64,000 bases of DNA from NCBI RefSeq assembly GCF_010093305.1, contig NZ_PDWS01000011.1, positions 62,001-126,000 on the forward strand. The letters run 5' to 3'. Both the position numbers and the translations under genes were made by a program. The notes below the pieces were generated by a model, which saw only the letters and a program-made list of their open reading frames with translations, was not told where the DNA came from and ran no database searches. The stretch is from Pseudoxanthomonas sacheonensis (GTDB lineage Bacteria; Pseudomonadota; Gammaproteobacteria; Xanthomonadales; Xanthomonadaceae). This document shows, piece by piece, positions 26,579-35,590 of the stretch. Each line of letters starts with the position of its first letter. Position 1 is the first letter of the stretch.

Positions 26579-27019
26579 TCATTGCGAGCTGCGCCAGCGC
26601 CGGTGCTCCACCATCAGGCACTGGTCCTGCACCACGTCGATGCCGCTGCGCAGCAGCGACTCGGCGAAGCCGTCGTCGCGGATGCCGCTCTGCAGCCAGA
26701 CCGTACGCGGACGCGCTTTCAGGATGTCCGGCAGATGCGGCGGCAAGTCGCCGGGTTTGCGGAATACGTTCAGCACGTCCACGCGCCCCTTGATGTCGGC
26801 GACGGCGCGCAGCACCGGCTTGCCCAGGATATGGGTGACTTCCGGGTAATAGACCGGGACCGGAATCACCTCGTAACCCACGCGATGCAGATAAGCGGGG
26901 ATCATGTGCGCCGGTTGCGCGGCGTGGGTTTCCGGCTTGATGCCCAATACCGCGATACGGCGAATGCCGGAAAGAAGCCGGTCGATCTCGCGATGGTCCT
27001 GGATGAGTGCGCCGCGCAT
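26579..27019 (-). CDS. CoA-binding domain protein (YccU family)
   Basis: A 146-residue Rossmann-type protein with the start MRGALIQDHREIDRLLSGIR, the nucleotide-binding turn RIAVLGIKPETHAAQPAHMI, PAYLHRVGYEVIPVPVYYPE and DVLNVFRKPGDLPPHLPDIL. It resembles the small CoA-binding proteins related to the N-terminus of succinyl-CoA ligase alpha. The ATG at 27019 is preferred because sequence before it is not family-like. The role is unknown. Confidence 0.85.
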   Translation of the reverse strand: MRGALIQDHREIDRLLSGIRRIAVLGIKPETHAAQPAHMIPAYLHRVGYEVIPVPVYYPEVTHILGKPVLRAVADIKGRVDVLNVFRKPGDLPPHLPDILKARPRTVWLQSGIRDDGFAESLLRSGIDVVQDQCLMVEHRRWRSSQ

Positions 27020-27143
27020 GTAGACCTTCGGAATGTGTAGGTAGCTGGTAGATGCGGACGCCCGCGCCAGAATCCAATGGCGCTTGAATGATGCGCGCGG
27101 GCGGTGGACTATTCGCGGACTCCGTCGAACTCGCCCCGCCTGC

Positions 27144-28262
27144 ATGTCCAGCTTACCGCGCCCCAAACGCTCCTACACCGCCTATACCTCCGCCCTGCTG
27201 GGACTGCTCAGCCTGTTCGGCGTGCTGTGTTTCCATTTCCCCGAGCTGCTGACCAGCAAGGAATTCCGCGCGGTCTACAGCGAAACCTTCGCCCGCAACC
27301 TTCTACTGGTCGGCCTGGTCGCGGCCTTCCTGCTGGGTACGCTCGCCATCCTGCGCGGCCGCAACCGGCGCGTCGCATTGCTCGGGGTGGGCAGCGCGAC
27401 CTTGGCCGTGCTGGTGGGCGGAACCAATGTCCAGTTCGATTCGATAGGCAAGACCTCCTATTCGCTGGGGCTGGACTGGTTCGTGATCTCGCTGTTCTTC
27501 TCGGCGCTGGTGTTCGTGCCGATGGAGCGCTTCCTGGGCAAGCGCGACATCTCTCCGCTGCGGCCCGGCTGGCGCACCGATCTGGCCTACTTCTTCATGA
27601 GCCATGTGCTGGTGCAGTTCATCCTGATCCTGATCACCGCCTCGACCTCGACCATCGCCGGGTTGGCGATGTTCCCCGCGCTCAAGGCCGCGATCCAGTC
27701 CTTGCCGGTATGGGCGCAATTCCTGATCGCCGTGTTCGTGGCCGATCTGGCCCAGGCGCTGCTGCATCGGGCCTATCACAACATTCCCTGGCTCTGGCGT
27801 TTCCATGCCGTGCACCACTCCAGCCGCGAGATGGACTGGCTGGCGGGTTCGCGCATCCACTTCGTGGAAATCGTGATGACCCGCAGCGCGGTGCTGCTGC
27901 CGTTGCTGATCCTGGGCTTCTCGGCTTCGGCAGTGAACGCATACGTGGTACTGGTGGGCCTGCAGGCCGTGCTTGCGCACGCCAACCTTGGCATCCGCTT
28001 CGGGCCGCTGGAGTATCTGCTGGTGTTGCCGCGCTACCACCACTGGCACCATGCGCGCCAGCAGGAATACATCGACGTCAACTACGCCATCCATCTGCCG
28101 CTGGTCGACATGCTGATGGGCACCTTCAAGCTGCCGCGCAAGCAGGAGGAATGGCCGCAGGAATACGGCGTGATGAAGCTGGAAACCGTGCCGCGCGGCA
28201 TCGTGGAACAGCATCTGATGCCGTTCCGCGGAAAGAAGGCCTACGACGATTTCGTCGATTGA
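27144..28262 (+). CDS. Sterol desaturase/fatty acid hydroxylase family membrane protein
   Basis: A 372-residue integral membrane di-iron oxidase-like protein. An N-terminal region with several helices is followed by the histidine clusters HRAYHN, HAVHHSSREMDW and HHWHHARQQEYIDVNY, matching the HxxxH/HxxHH/HxxHH pattern of the family. Members hydroxylate or desaturate sterols, carotenoids or fatty acids, or cleave ether lipids. The start at 27144 (MSSLPRPKRSYTAYTSALLG) is used because an upstream ATG at 27084 adds unsupported residues. The substrate is not determinable. Confidence 0.9.
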   Translation: MSSLPRPKRSYTAYTSALLGLLSLFGVLCFHFPELLTSKEFRAVYSETFARNLLLVGLVAAFLLGTLAILRGRNRRVALLGVGSATLAVLVGGTNVQFDSIGKTSYSLGLDWFVISLFFSALVFVPMERFLGKRDISPLRPGWRTDLAYFFMSHVLVQFILILITASTSTIAGLAMFPALKAAIQSLPVWAQFLIAVFVADLAQALLHRAYHNIPWLWRFHAVHHSSREMDWLAGSRIHFVEIVMTRSAVLLPLLILGFSASAVNAYVVLVGLQAVLAHANLGIRFGPLEYLLVLPRYHHWHHARQQEYIDVNYAIHLPLVDMLMGTFKLPRKQEEWPQEYGVMKLETVPRGIVEQHLMPFRGKKAYDDFVD

Positions 28263-28296
28263 CTAAGGGCGCACCGGTCGCCCTGAGCCTTTCCTT

Positions 28297-28364
28297 GTAG
28301 AGCCGAGCTTGCTCGGCTGCCTTTCGCAAGAAGAGCAAAAGCAGCCGAGCAAGCTCGGCTCTAC
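28297..28364. repeat. REP-like palindrome, family A (copy 2)
   Basis: Arms GTAGAGCCGAGCTTGCTCGG and complement, loop CTTTCGCAAGAAGAGC-like, feet GTAG and CTAC. It sits between the convergent sterol desaturase-like and GST genes, where it could also act as a transcript-end hairpin. Confidence 0.88.
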
Positions 28365-28374
28365 AAAGCGGTGC

Positions 28375-29010
28375 TCAAGTCCAGTCGGTCAGACCTTCGC
28401 GCGCGTAGACTTCCTTGAACGCCGGCCTGGCTTTCATGGATTGCGCATAATTCTTCAAGATCGGCCACGTATCCGACGGCTTGGGCATGTTGCGCGACCA
28501 GCGCATCAGCATGGTCAGCAGGAAATCGGCGGCGGACAGTTTTTCGCCGAGCATGTACGGGCCGTTGGCTTCAAGATGATCGGCAACGCGCTGCCAGGCG
28601 CCTTCGATCTTCTGCCTTGCGTGCTGCTTGACTGCCTCCACATTGTCCGCACCGGCGATCTCGGGCGGATAGAACCACGCCCGGTAAGCAGGTTGCAGCG
28701 TATTGGCCATGAACAGCATCCAGCGGTAGTACTGGGCGCGTTCGGGCGAACCCGTCTGCGGCGCCAAGCTGGCCTGTGGATGGCTGTCGGCCAGATGCAT
28801 GACGATCGCCGGTGCCTCGGTGATTACCTGTCCATCCTGCACCAGCGTGGGCACTACACCTGCTGGATTGAGTTTCAGGTATTCGGCCGATTTCTGTTCC
28901 TGCTTGTCGAAATCGAGCAGGTGCAGCGTGTGCGGAACCTCGAGTTCGATCAGCAGCCAATGCACAACCAGGCTGGCGGTGCTACGCGAACCATAAAGCG
29001 TCGTCGACAT
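28375..29010 (-). CDS. Glutathione S-transferase family protein
   Basis: A 211-residue GST: N-terminal MSTTLYGSRSTASLVVHWLL (Ser in SRSTAS as candidate catalytic residue), the cis-Pro/GSH-binding region NPAGVVPTLVQDGQVITEAP, and the helical C-terminal domain with GEKLSAADFLLTMLMRWSRN. The start at 29010 leaves a normal family length. It is unrelated in sequence to the first GST at 15576. Substrate unknown. Confidence 0.92.
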   Translation of the reverse strand: MSTTLYGSRSTASLVVHWLLIELEVPHTLHLLDFDKQEQKSAEYLKLNPAGVVPTLVQDGQVITEAPAIVMHLADSHPQASLAPQTGSPERAQYYRWMLFMANTLQPAYRAWFYPPEIAGADNVEAVKQHARQKIEGAWQRVADHLEANGPYMLGEKLSAADFLLTMLMRWSRNMPKPSDTWPILKNYAQSMKARPAFKEVYAREGLTDWT

Positions 29011-29030
29011 CCAAGCTCCTGAGCATTTGA

Positions 29031-29178
29031 GCCCCTCTCCAGCGGGAGAGGGGTTGGGGTGAGGGTACGGCGAAATCATGAGAGGTGAACAATCTGGACT
29101 TTGCCGCACCCTCACACCCCAAGAGTGCTTGCTGCGCGGCGTCTGCCCTTCGGGCATCTTCTCCCGAGGGGAGAAGAA
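29031..29178. repeat. Composite inverted repeat, family F (copy 2)
   Basis: Contains CCCCTCTCCAGCGGGAGAGGGG, GGGGTGAGGGTACGG, the complementary CCCTCACACCCCAAGAGTG, and CTGCCCTTCGGGCATCTTCT before CCCGAGGGGAGAAG. It fills the gap between the GST start and the fumarase end. Confidence 0.75.
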
Positions 29179-29185
29179 GACAAAA

Positions 29186-30730
29186 TCACTCCACCACCAC
29201 CGGAATCTTCCCGATCCGCGCCTGCCACTCCCGCGGCCCGGTCTTGTGCACCGATTCGCCGATACTGTCCACGGCGACGGTCACCGGCATGTCCTGCACT
29301 TCGAACTCATAGATCGCCTCCATGCCCAGGTCGGCGAAGCCGACGACCTTGGCCGCCTTGATCGCCTTGGAGACGAGATAAGCCGCGCCGCCGACCGCCA
29401 TGAGGTAGGCGGACTTGTGCTTCCTGATCGCTTCTATCGCGGCCGGACCACGTTCGGCCTTGCCGACCATGCCCATCAGCCCGGTCTGCGCCAGCACCTG
29501 TTCGGTGAACTTGTCCATGCGCGTGGCGGTAGTCGGACCGGCCGGACCTACCACCTCATCGCGCACCGGATCGACCGGACCCACGTAGTAGATGAAGCGG
29601 CCCTTCAGGTCCACCGGCAGCGGCTCGCCCTTGTTGAGCATGTCGACCATGCGCTTGTGCGCGGCGTCGCGGCCGGTCAGCAGTTTGCCATTGAGCAGCA
29701 GCACCTCGCCCGGCTTCCAGCTGGCGACGTCTTCCTTGGTCAGCGTATCGAGATTGACGCGGCGACCCTTGCTGGCGTCGTAGGTCAGCTTCGGCCAATC
29801 TTCCAGCGACGGCGGGTCCAGCATCACCGGCCCGCTGCCGTCCAGCGTGAAATGCGCATGGCGGGTGGCGGCACAGTTCGGAATCATCGCCACCGGCAGG
29901 TTCGCCGCATGGGTCGGGTAGTCCTTCACCTTGATATCCAGCACCGTGGTCAGCCCGCCCAGACCCTGCGCACCGATACCGAGCGCGTTGACCTTTTCGT
30001 ACAGCTCGAGCCGCAATTCCTCGGCGCGATTGGAGGCGCCGCGCGCCTGCAGATCGGTGATGTCGATGGGTTCCATCAACGCTTCCTTGGCCAGCAGCAT
30101 CGCCTTTTCGGCGGTGCCACCGATGCCGATGCCCAGCATGCCCGGCGGGCACCAGCCGGCGCCCATGGTCGGGACGGTCTTCAATACCCAGTCGACGATG
30201 GAGTCGGAAGGATTGAGCATGGCGAATTTGGATTTGGCTTCCGAACCGCCTCCCTTGGCCGCGACGATGACATCCACGGTGTTGCCCGGAACCACCTTCA
30301 CGTTGACCACCGCCGGAGTGTTGTCCTTGGTGTTGGCGCGCTTGCCGGCCGGATCGGCCAGCACACTGGCACGCAGTTTGTTGTCCGGGTGGTTGTAGGC
30401 CCGGCGCACGCCCTCGTTGGCCATGTCCTCCACGCCCATGGTGGCGTCGTCCCAACGCACGTTCATGCCGATCTCCAGGAACACGGTGACGATACCGGTA
30501 TCCTGGCAAATCGGCCGATGGCCTTCTGCGCACATACGCGAATTGATCAGGATCTGGGCGATGGCGTCCTTGGCCGCTTCCGATTCCTCGCGCTCGTAGG
30601 CGGCGGCGAGATTGCGGATGTAATCGACCGGATGGTAATAACTGATGTACTGCAGGGCGTCGGCGACGCTCTGGATGAAGTCTTCCTGTTTGATCGAAAT
30701 GTCGATCGCAGCTGGGGAATCTGGACTCAC
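29186..30730 (-). CDS. Class I fumarate hydratase (4Fe-4S, FumA/FumB type)
   Basis: A class I fumarase interconverting fumarate and malate in the TCA cycle. Conserved blocks include NSRMCAEGHRPICQDTGIVT and GAGWCPPGMLGIGIGGTAEK (cluster-ligand Cys), AMIPNCAATRHAHFTLDGSG, and the C-terminal VGPVDPVRDEVVGPAGPTTA. The GTG at 30730 gives a 514-residue protein beginning MSPDSPAAIDISIKQEDFIQ and leaves 112 nt to the divergent gene. An ATG at 30790 would add 20 residues (TARHSGKIRYATQ) not expected in the family; neither start has a strong Shine-Dalgarno. Confidence 0.93.
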   Translation of the reverse strand: MSPDSPAAIDISIKQEDFIQSVADALQYISYYHPVDYIRNLAAAYEREESEAAKDAIAQILINSRMCAEGHRPICQDTGIVTVFLEIGMNVRWDDATMGVEDMANEGVRRAYNHPDNKLRASVLADPAGKRANTKDNTPAVVNVKVVPGNTVDVIVAAKGGGSEAKSKFAMLNPSDSIVDWVLKTVPTMGAGWCPPGMLGIGIGGTAEKAMLLAKEALMEPIDITDLQARGASNRAEELRLELYEKVNALGIGAQGLGGLTTVLDIKVKDYPTHAANLPVAMIPNCAATRHAHFTLDGSGPVMLDPPSLEDWPKLTYDASKGRRVNLDTLTKEDVASWKPGEVLLLNGKLLTGRDAAHKRMVDMLNKGEPLPVDLKGRFIYYVGPVDPVRDEVVGPAGPTTATRMDKFTEQVLAQTGLMGMVGKAERGPAAIEAIRKHKSAYLMAVGGAAYLVSKAIKAAKVVGFADLGMEAIYEFEVQDMPVTVAVDSIGESVHKTGPREWQARIGKIPVVVE

Positions 30731-30842
30731 GACTGGCTCTGTGGCTGGCTGGGTTGCGTAGCGGATTTTACCCGAGTGGCGGGCCGTCATTTCGCCGGAA
30801 GCCGTATTGCCGCAACGTCCCCATGAACCGCTGGAATCGCCT

Positions 30843-31661
30843 ATGCCCTCCAACCCCCGCCTCCTGATGTGTCCGCCCACCCATTTCGCGGTGGATTACG
30901 TGATCAACCCCTGGATGGAAGGAAATCTGCACTCCGCCGATCCCGCCCGTGCGCAGTCGCAATGGGCGGCGCTGCACGAAACGCTGTCCGATCTGGCGCG
31001 GATAGACCTGGTCGCACCCGGCGAGGGCCTGCCCGACATGCCTTTCACCGCCAATGCCGGGCTGGTGCTGGACGATGTATTCGTACCCAGCCGCTTCCAT
31101 CACGCGCAGCGGCGGGGCGAGGAGGCCTTGTTCACCGATTGGTTCGCGCAGCAGGGGTTCACCATTCGCCATCTACCGGTGGGAATGGATTTCGAAGGGG
31201 CCGGCGATGCGTTGCTGGACCGTGGCGCGCCCAGGCTGTGGCTGGGCCATGGCCATCGCAGCGATGCGGGCGTCGCGCAGGAAGTCGCGGCCATGTTCGA
31301 TCTGGAAGCGATCCCGTTGCGCCTGTCCGATCCCCGCTTCTATCACCTGGATACCTGTTTCTGCCCGCTGACCGGCGGCTGGCTTCTGTACTACCCGCCC
31401 GCCTTCGATGCCGAAGCCATCGGCGCCATCGCAGCGCGCATACCCGAGTCCCGCCGCATCGCCGTTTCCGAACAGGATGCTCTGGCCTTCGCCTGCAATG
31501 CCGTCAATATCGGCACGACCGTGGTGGTCAACCGCGCCAGCAGCGCGTTGAAAACCGCTCTGGGGGATGCGGGATTCGAAGTGATCGAGACGCCGCTCGG
31601 CGAATTCCTGAAGACGGGAGGCTCGGCCAAGTGCCTCACTCTGCGTCTGGACGAGCCCTAG
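30843..31661 (+). CDS. Dimethylarginine dimethylaminohydrolase/arginine deiminase-like protein
   Basis: A 272-residue protein of the amidinotransferase superfamily with a pentein fold. The catalytic set is visible: MPFTANAGLVLDD, the Glu/Asp region DFEGAGDALLD, the His in YHLDTCFCPL, and the Cys in KTGGSAKCLTLRL near the C-terminus. Such enzymes hydrolyse methylated arginines, or transfer amidino groups. The start at 30843 (MPSNPRLLMCPPTHFAVDYV) matches the family N-terminus. It is divergent from fumarase and 48 nt before an ABC transporter gene. Substrate undetermined. Confidence 0.88.
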   Translation: MPSNPRLLMCPPTHFAVDYVINPWMEGNLHSADPARAQSQWAALHETLSDLARIDLVAPGEGLPDMPFTANAGLVLDDVFVPSRFHHAQRRGEEALFTDWFAQQGFTIRHLPVGMDFEGAGDALLDRGAPRLWLGHGHRSDAGVAQEVAAMFDLEAIPLRLSDPRFYHLDTCFCPLTGGWLLYYPPAFDAEAIGAIAARIPESRRIAVSEQDALAFACNAVNIGTTVVVNRASSALKTALGDAGFEVIETPLGEFLKTGGSAKCLTLRLDEP

Positions 31662-31709
31662 GCCGCCCTTCGATTTCGTAATTCACCTCGCCCACGGCAC
31701 AATGCCGGC

Positions 31710-33605
31710 ATGGCCGAACCGACCCCTGCCCCAGCCGCACCGGCCGCCGCCTCTTCCAGGCAGGGAAAATCCGGTCCCAGCTTGCGCGAGCGCTTCAATG
31801 CGATGCGCAATCTGCCGCCGTTCCTCAAGCAGATCTGGGCCACCAGCCCCTGGCTGACCATCAGCAGCCTGGGCTTGCGTCTGGTGCGCTCGCTGCTGCC
31901 CATCGTCACCCTGTACATCGGCAAGCTGATCATCGACGAGGCCGTGCGTCTGGTCGGCCTGGGCCTGGGCTTCGAGGCCTTGGGCGACGCCTACCGCAGC
32001 GGACAACTCAACCCTCTGCTATGGCTGCTGGTGCTGGAGTTCGCGCTGGCCATTCTTTCGGACCTGCTGGGGCGCATGGTCAGCTACGCCGACTCGCTGC
32101 TGTCGGAGCTGTTCACCAACGCCACCAGCATTCGCCTGATGGAGCACGCGGCCACGCTGGACCTGGAGGACTTCGAGGACCCCGACCTGCAGGACAAGCT
32201 GGACCGCGCGCGCCGCCAGACCATGGGCCGCATGAACCTGATGAGCATGCTGTTCGGCCAGGTGCAGGACGCGATCACCGTGATCAGCTTCGCCGCCGGC
32301 CTGCTGGTCTACGCGCCGTGGCTGATCGCACTGCTGGCGGTGGCGCTCATTCCGGCCTTCGTCGGCGAGGCGCATTTCAACGCGATGGGCTATTCGCTCA
32401 ACTTCGCCTGGACGCCGGAACGCCGGCAACTGGAATACGTGCGCCAGACCGGCGCCAGCGTGGAAAGCGCCAAGGAGGTGAAGATCTTCAACCTCCACCA
32501 CTTCCTGATCGCGCGCTACCGCACGCTGGCCGACAAGTTCTACAAGGCCAACCGCTCGCTGGCCAAGCGGCGCGCGGTGTGGGGCGCGCTGTTCGCCGCG
32601 CTGGGAACATTGGGTTACTACATCGCCTACGCCTACATCGCCTGGCGCACGGTGCGCGGCGATTTCACCATCGGCGATCTGACCTTCCTGGCCGGCAGCT
32701 TCAGGCGCCTGCGGCAATTGCTGGAAGGATTGCTGGTCGGGTTTTCGCAAGTGGCCAGCCAGGCGCTGTATCTGGACGACTTGTTCTCTTTCTTCGAGAT
32801 CGAGCCTGAAATCACTTCGCCGGAAAATCCGGTCGCCGTGCCGAAACCGATCGCGCGCGGCTTCGTGTTCGAGAACGTGGGCTTCCGTTACCCCGACGCC
32901 GAACGCTGGGCGGTGCGGAACCTCAGTTTCGAATTGCGGGCCGGCGAAGTGCTGGCCCTGGTCGGCGAGAACGGTGCGGGCAAGACCACGCTGGTGAAAC
33001 TGCTGGCGCGCCTGTACGACCCGGACCAAGGCCGCATCCTGCTGGACGGCGTGGATCTGCGCGAGTACGACATCGAGGATCTGCGCGCGAACATCGGGGT
33101 GATCTTCCAGGATTTCGTGCGCTACAACCTGACCGCTGGCGAGAACATCGGCGTAGGCCAGGTCGATGCGATGGACGATGGCGCGCGCATCCGCGACGCC
33201 GCGCGGCGGGCGATGGCCGACGAGGTCATCGCCACCCTGCCCAACGGCTACGACCAGTTGATCGGGCGCCGCTTCAAGACCGGCGTGGACCTGTCCGGCG
33301 GCCAATGGCAGAAGATCGCCATCGCCCGTGCCTACATGCGCGATGCGCAGGTGATGATCCTGGACGAACCCACCGCGGCGTTGGACGCGCGGTCGGAGTT
33401 CGAAGTGTTCCAGCGCTTCAAGGAACTGTCGGACGACCGCACCGCCGTGCTGATCTCGCACCGCTTCTCCAGCGTGCGCATGGCCGACCGCATACTGGTA
33501 CTGGAACAGGGCCAACTGGAAGCCAGCGGCACCCACGAACAACTGCTGGCCCAGGGCGGGCGTTATGCGGAACTGTTCGAGCTGCAGGCTTCGGGCTATC
33601 GTTGA
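31710..33605 (+). CDS. ABC transporter half-exporter (transmembrane plus ATPase)
   Basis: A 631-residue fused exporter: a Pro/Ala-rich cytoplasmic start, a six-helix transmembrane region (about 30-330), then an ATPase with Walker [11 protein letters not shown] (about residue 418), the signature LSGGQWQKIAIARAY (about 529) and Walker B VMILDEPTAALD. The loop EFEPDL-like DLEDFEDPDLQDKLDRARRQ resembles MsbA/lipid and peptide exporters. The substrate is unknown. The gene stands alone with a small exported-protein gene 30 nt downstream. Confidence 0.88.
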   Translation: MAEPTPAPAAPAAASSRQGKSGPSLRERFNAMRNLPPFLKQIWATSPWLTISSLGLRLVRSLLPIVTLYIGKLIIDEAVRLVGLGLGFEALGDAYRSGQLNPLLWLLVLEFALAILSDLLGRMVSYADSLLSELFTNATSIRLMEHAATLDLEDFEDPDLQDKLDRARRQTMGRMNLMSMLFGQVQDAITVISFAAGLLVYAPWLIALLAVALIPAFVGEAHFNAMGYSLNFAWTPERRQLEYVRQTGASVESAKEVKIFNLHHFLIARYRTLADKFYKANRSLAKRRAVWGALFAALGTLGYYIAYAYIAWRTVRGDFTIGDLTFLAGSFRRLRQLLEGLLVGFSQVASQALYLDDLFSFFEIEPEITSPENPVAVPKPIARGFVFENVGFRYPDAERWAVRNLSFELRAGEVLALVGENGAGKTTLVKLLARLYDPDQGRILLDGVDLREYDIEDLRANIGVIFQDFVRYNLTAGENIGVGQVDAMDDGARIRDAARRAMADEVIATLPNGYDQLIGRRFKTGVDLSGGQWQKIAIARAYMRDAQVMILDEPTAALDARSEFEVFQRFKELSDDRTAVLISHRFSSVRMADRILVLEQGQLEASGTHEQLLAQGGRYAELFELQASGYR

Positions 33606-33635
33606 AAGCGTTGCAAGGACTTGAAGGAAAAACGA

Positions 33636-34013
33636 ATGAAATCCATCGTATTGGTCGCGCTGGCGATGCTCAGCGGACAGCTCTCCGCGACGCGCGTAAT
33701 GGAATACGCCGAAGCCAAGGCACTGGCGGACAAGGACGAAGCATCGCTTGCGCCGGAAGCATCGACGAGCTTGCTGAAATCGCAGGGCGAGCTGCTCGAC
33801 GCGGGCACCGCCGCCTGTGCCACGCCCACTCCCGATCTGTCGCCGTTCGTGGTGGTGATGGAACTCGACGCGCAGGGCAAGGTGGTGCGCACCTGGCTGC
33901 AGGGTTCCTCGCCGATCGGCATATGCCTGCGCAAATACGTTTCCGGCAAGACCTTGATCGTGCCGCCGCGGGCACCCTTCTATACCTCCCTCGAACTCTC
34001 CTTCAGCAAATAG
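33636..34013 (+). CDS. Small exported protein of unknown function
   Basis: A 125-residue protein with a plausible signal peptide (MKSIVLVALAMLSGQLSA) and a mature part containing AACATPTPDLSPFVVVMELD and GICLRKYVSGKTLIVP, with two Cys that could form a disulfide. I do not recognise the family. The start at 33636 was preferred over one 15 nt upstream because it gives the cleaner signal peptide. It follows the ABC transporter closely and may be cotranscribed. It ends exactly where a REP element begins. Confidence 0.6.
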   Translation: MKSIVLVALAMLSGQLSATRVMEYAEAKALADKDEASLAPEASTSLLKSQGELLDAGTAACATPTPDLSPFVVVMELDAQGKVVRTWLQGSSPIGICLRKYVSGKTLIVPPRAPFYTSLELSFSK

Positions 34014-34085
34014 CAGGTCGGGGCTACGCCCCCGACAGCATGTACTTTCGGCATGCCTAGCGTCGGGGGCGTAGCCCCGACCTAC
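34013..34085. repeat. REP-like palindrome, family E (copy 2)
   Basis: Arms GGTCGGGGCTACGCCCCCGA and GTCGGGGGCGTAGCCCCGAC with a loop of about 30 nt. The left foot is GCAG rather than GTAG; the right foot is CTAC. It separates the small exported-protein gene from the convergent DUF488 gene. Confidence 0.8.
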
Positions 34086-34087
34086 CT

Positions 34088-34645
34088 TCAGAACAGCGAT
34101 GCCTGCGGGTCGGCGGGGAATGTGTAGTCCAGCCGGCCATCGACGATCCGCGCGGCAGAGGTATAGGGATGTTCCTGTTCTCGTCCTGGCGACAACAGGT
34201 GGATCACTTCCCAACCGCCGGCCTTGAAATCATCGGAAATCAGGCTGCGGTGGCACTGCCACCACATGGCCTCGGCGCACATCACCGCCGTACGCCTGCT
34301 TCGCGCGAGCTCCGCCAGCCGCTCATGCGCCACCCGGTACGGCGGGGTGGCCATGTAATCGGCATAGCCACGGAAGGCCGCATTGCGCCAGGCGAGGTTC
34401 GGGGAATCAGCGCGCGCTTCGCGACGTCCGCCCAGCTCAGGCATCGGTGCATACTCCATACCTTCCTTCGCCAGCGCCTCGCCCATCGCCTCGCCGCTGA
34501 ACTGGGGATTGCGTCGCGACCCTGCGAACCGGCGTACGTCCACCAGCATTTCGATGCGCGCCGCAGCCAGCATCGCGACGAACTCCTCCCATTGTCGAAC
34601 CGAATGGCCGATGGTCCACAGGGTCGCAGGAAGAGACCGGTTCAT
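34088..34645 (-). CDS. DUF488 family protein
   Basis: A 185-residue protein with the DUF488 signature: TLWTIGHSVRQWEEFVAML, EMLVDVRRFAGSRRNPQFSG, and a C-terminal CAEAMWWQCHRSLISDDF block with Cys and His that look like metal or catalytic residues. The ATG at 34645 avoids overlap with the upstream amidase gene; an ATG at 34693 would overlap it by 26 nt. It is downstream of the omega-amidase gene on the same strand. Function is unknown. Confidence 0.88.
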   Translation of the reverse strand: MNRSLPATLWTIGHSVRQWEEFVAMLAAARIEMLVDVRRFAGSRRNPQFSGEAMGEALAKEGMEYAPMPELGGRREARADSPNLAWRNAAFRGYADYMATPPYRVAHERLAELARSRRTAVMCAEAMWWQCHRSLISDDFKAGGWEVIHLLSPGREQEHPYTSAARIVDGRLDYTFPADPQASLF

Positions 34646-34667
34646 CGCCGGATCGACAGGCGGCCGA

Positions 34668-35465
34668 TCAGGAAAGCGAGAAGGCGTCGCCATCCAGCAT
34701 CGCGGGGAATCGCTCGCGGTGCGCGGCCAGCTCTGCGCTGGAGATAACGCTGTTGACGACGCCTTCCTCGCCGGTCGTTTCGATCAGCGGCTGGCCCAGA
34801 AAATCGATCACCGCGCTGTCGCCCGAATATTCCAGTCCGTTGCCGTCCACGCCGACACGGTTCACCGCGGCCACATAGCAGAGATTCTCGATGGCACGCG
34901 CGCGCAGCAACGTCTTCCACGCGTACGCCCGCGCCGCGGGCCAGTTGGCGACGAAAATCTGCAGATCGAAATCCAGTTGGCCCTCGCGCTCCACGTTGTA
35001 GCGGTTGCGCGAATACACCGGAAAACGCAGGTCGTAGCAGACCAGCGGATTGATGCGCCAGCCCTTCCACTCCACCGTCAGGCGTTTTTCGCCGGCGGCG
35101 TAGCGCTTGTGCTCGCCGGCGTAGCGGAACAGATGCCGCTTGTCGTAGTACTGCAGTTCGCCATCGGGCGTAGCCCATAGCAGGCGGTTGAATACGCCCT
35201 CTTCGGTACGCAGCTGCACGCTGCCGGTCACCGCGGCATCCAATGCGATGGCCTGCTCGCGTATCCACCGCACCGTCGGCCCGTCCATGCCTTCGGCCTT
35301 GTCGATGGCTTCGTTGCTGAACCCGCTGGTGAAGGTTTCCGGCAGGATCACCAGATCGGTCACGTTGGCCAGCGGATTGATGAGGTCGCCGTAGTACTCG
35401 CGATTGGCGTCCGGGTCGTGCCAGCGGGTGGCGCCTTGTACGAGTGAGATTCTCAGGTCCTGCAT
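34668..35465 (-). CDS. Omega-amidase (YafV-like carbon-nitrogen hydrolase)
   Basis: A 265-residue nitrilase-superfamily enzyme with the Glu-Lys-Cys triad: Glu in VILPETFTSGF, Lys in QYYDKRHLFRYAGE, Cys in NPLVCYDLRFPVYSRN. YafV-type enzymes hydrolyse alpha-ketoglutaramate and alpha-ketosuccinamate. An aminotransferase resembling YbdL is encoded just upstream on the same strand, which fits the glutamine transaminase-omega-amidase pathway. The two are separated by a REP element of 67 bp. Confidence 0.9.
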   Translation of the reverse strand: MQDLRISLVQGATRWHDPDANREYYGDLINPLANVTDLVILPETFTSGFSNEAIDKAEGMDGPTVRWIREQAIALDAAVTGSVQLRTEEGVFNRLLWATPDGELQYYDKRHLFRYAGEHKRYAAGEKRLTVEWKGWRINPLVCYDLRFPVYSRNRYNVEREGQLDFDLQIFVANWPAARAYAWKTLLRARAIENLCYVAAVNRVGVDGNGLEYSGDSAVIDFLGQPLIETTGEEGVVNSVISSAELAAHRERFPAMLDGDAFSLS

Positions 35466-35512
35466 GCCGTTACCTTGGTTGTGTGGCGCCGTAGGATGTT
35501 ACGCAGCAACGC

Positions 35513-35579
35513 GTAGGAGCGACGTGAGTCGCGACTGAAAGGCCCGCACGGTATCAGTCGCGACTCGCGTCGCTCCTAC
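35513..35579. repeat. REP-like palindrome, family B (copy 2)
   Basis: GTAGGAGCGACGTGAGTCGC and the complement with CTAC at the far end, and a loop of about 25 nt. It lies between the aminotransferase and omega-amidase genes and could shape the transcript there. Confidence 0.88.
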
Positions 35580-35590
35580 GCCCTCTTCGT

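Noticed and set aside
32019-34214. A 731-codon open frame on the minus strand opposite the ABC transporter
   Set aside because: The plus strand carries Walker A, signature and Walker B motifs in order; the antisense product looks like codon-mirror composition.
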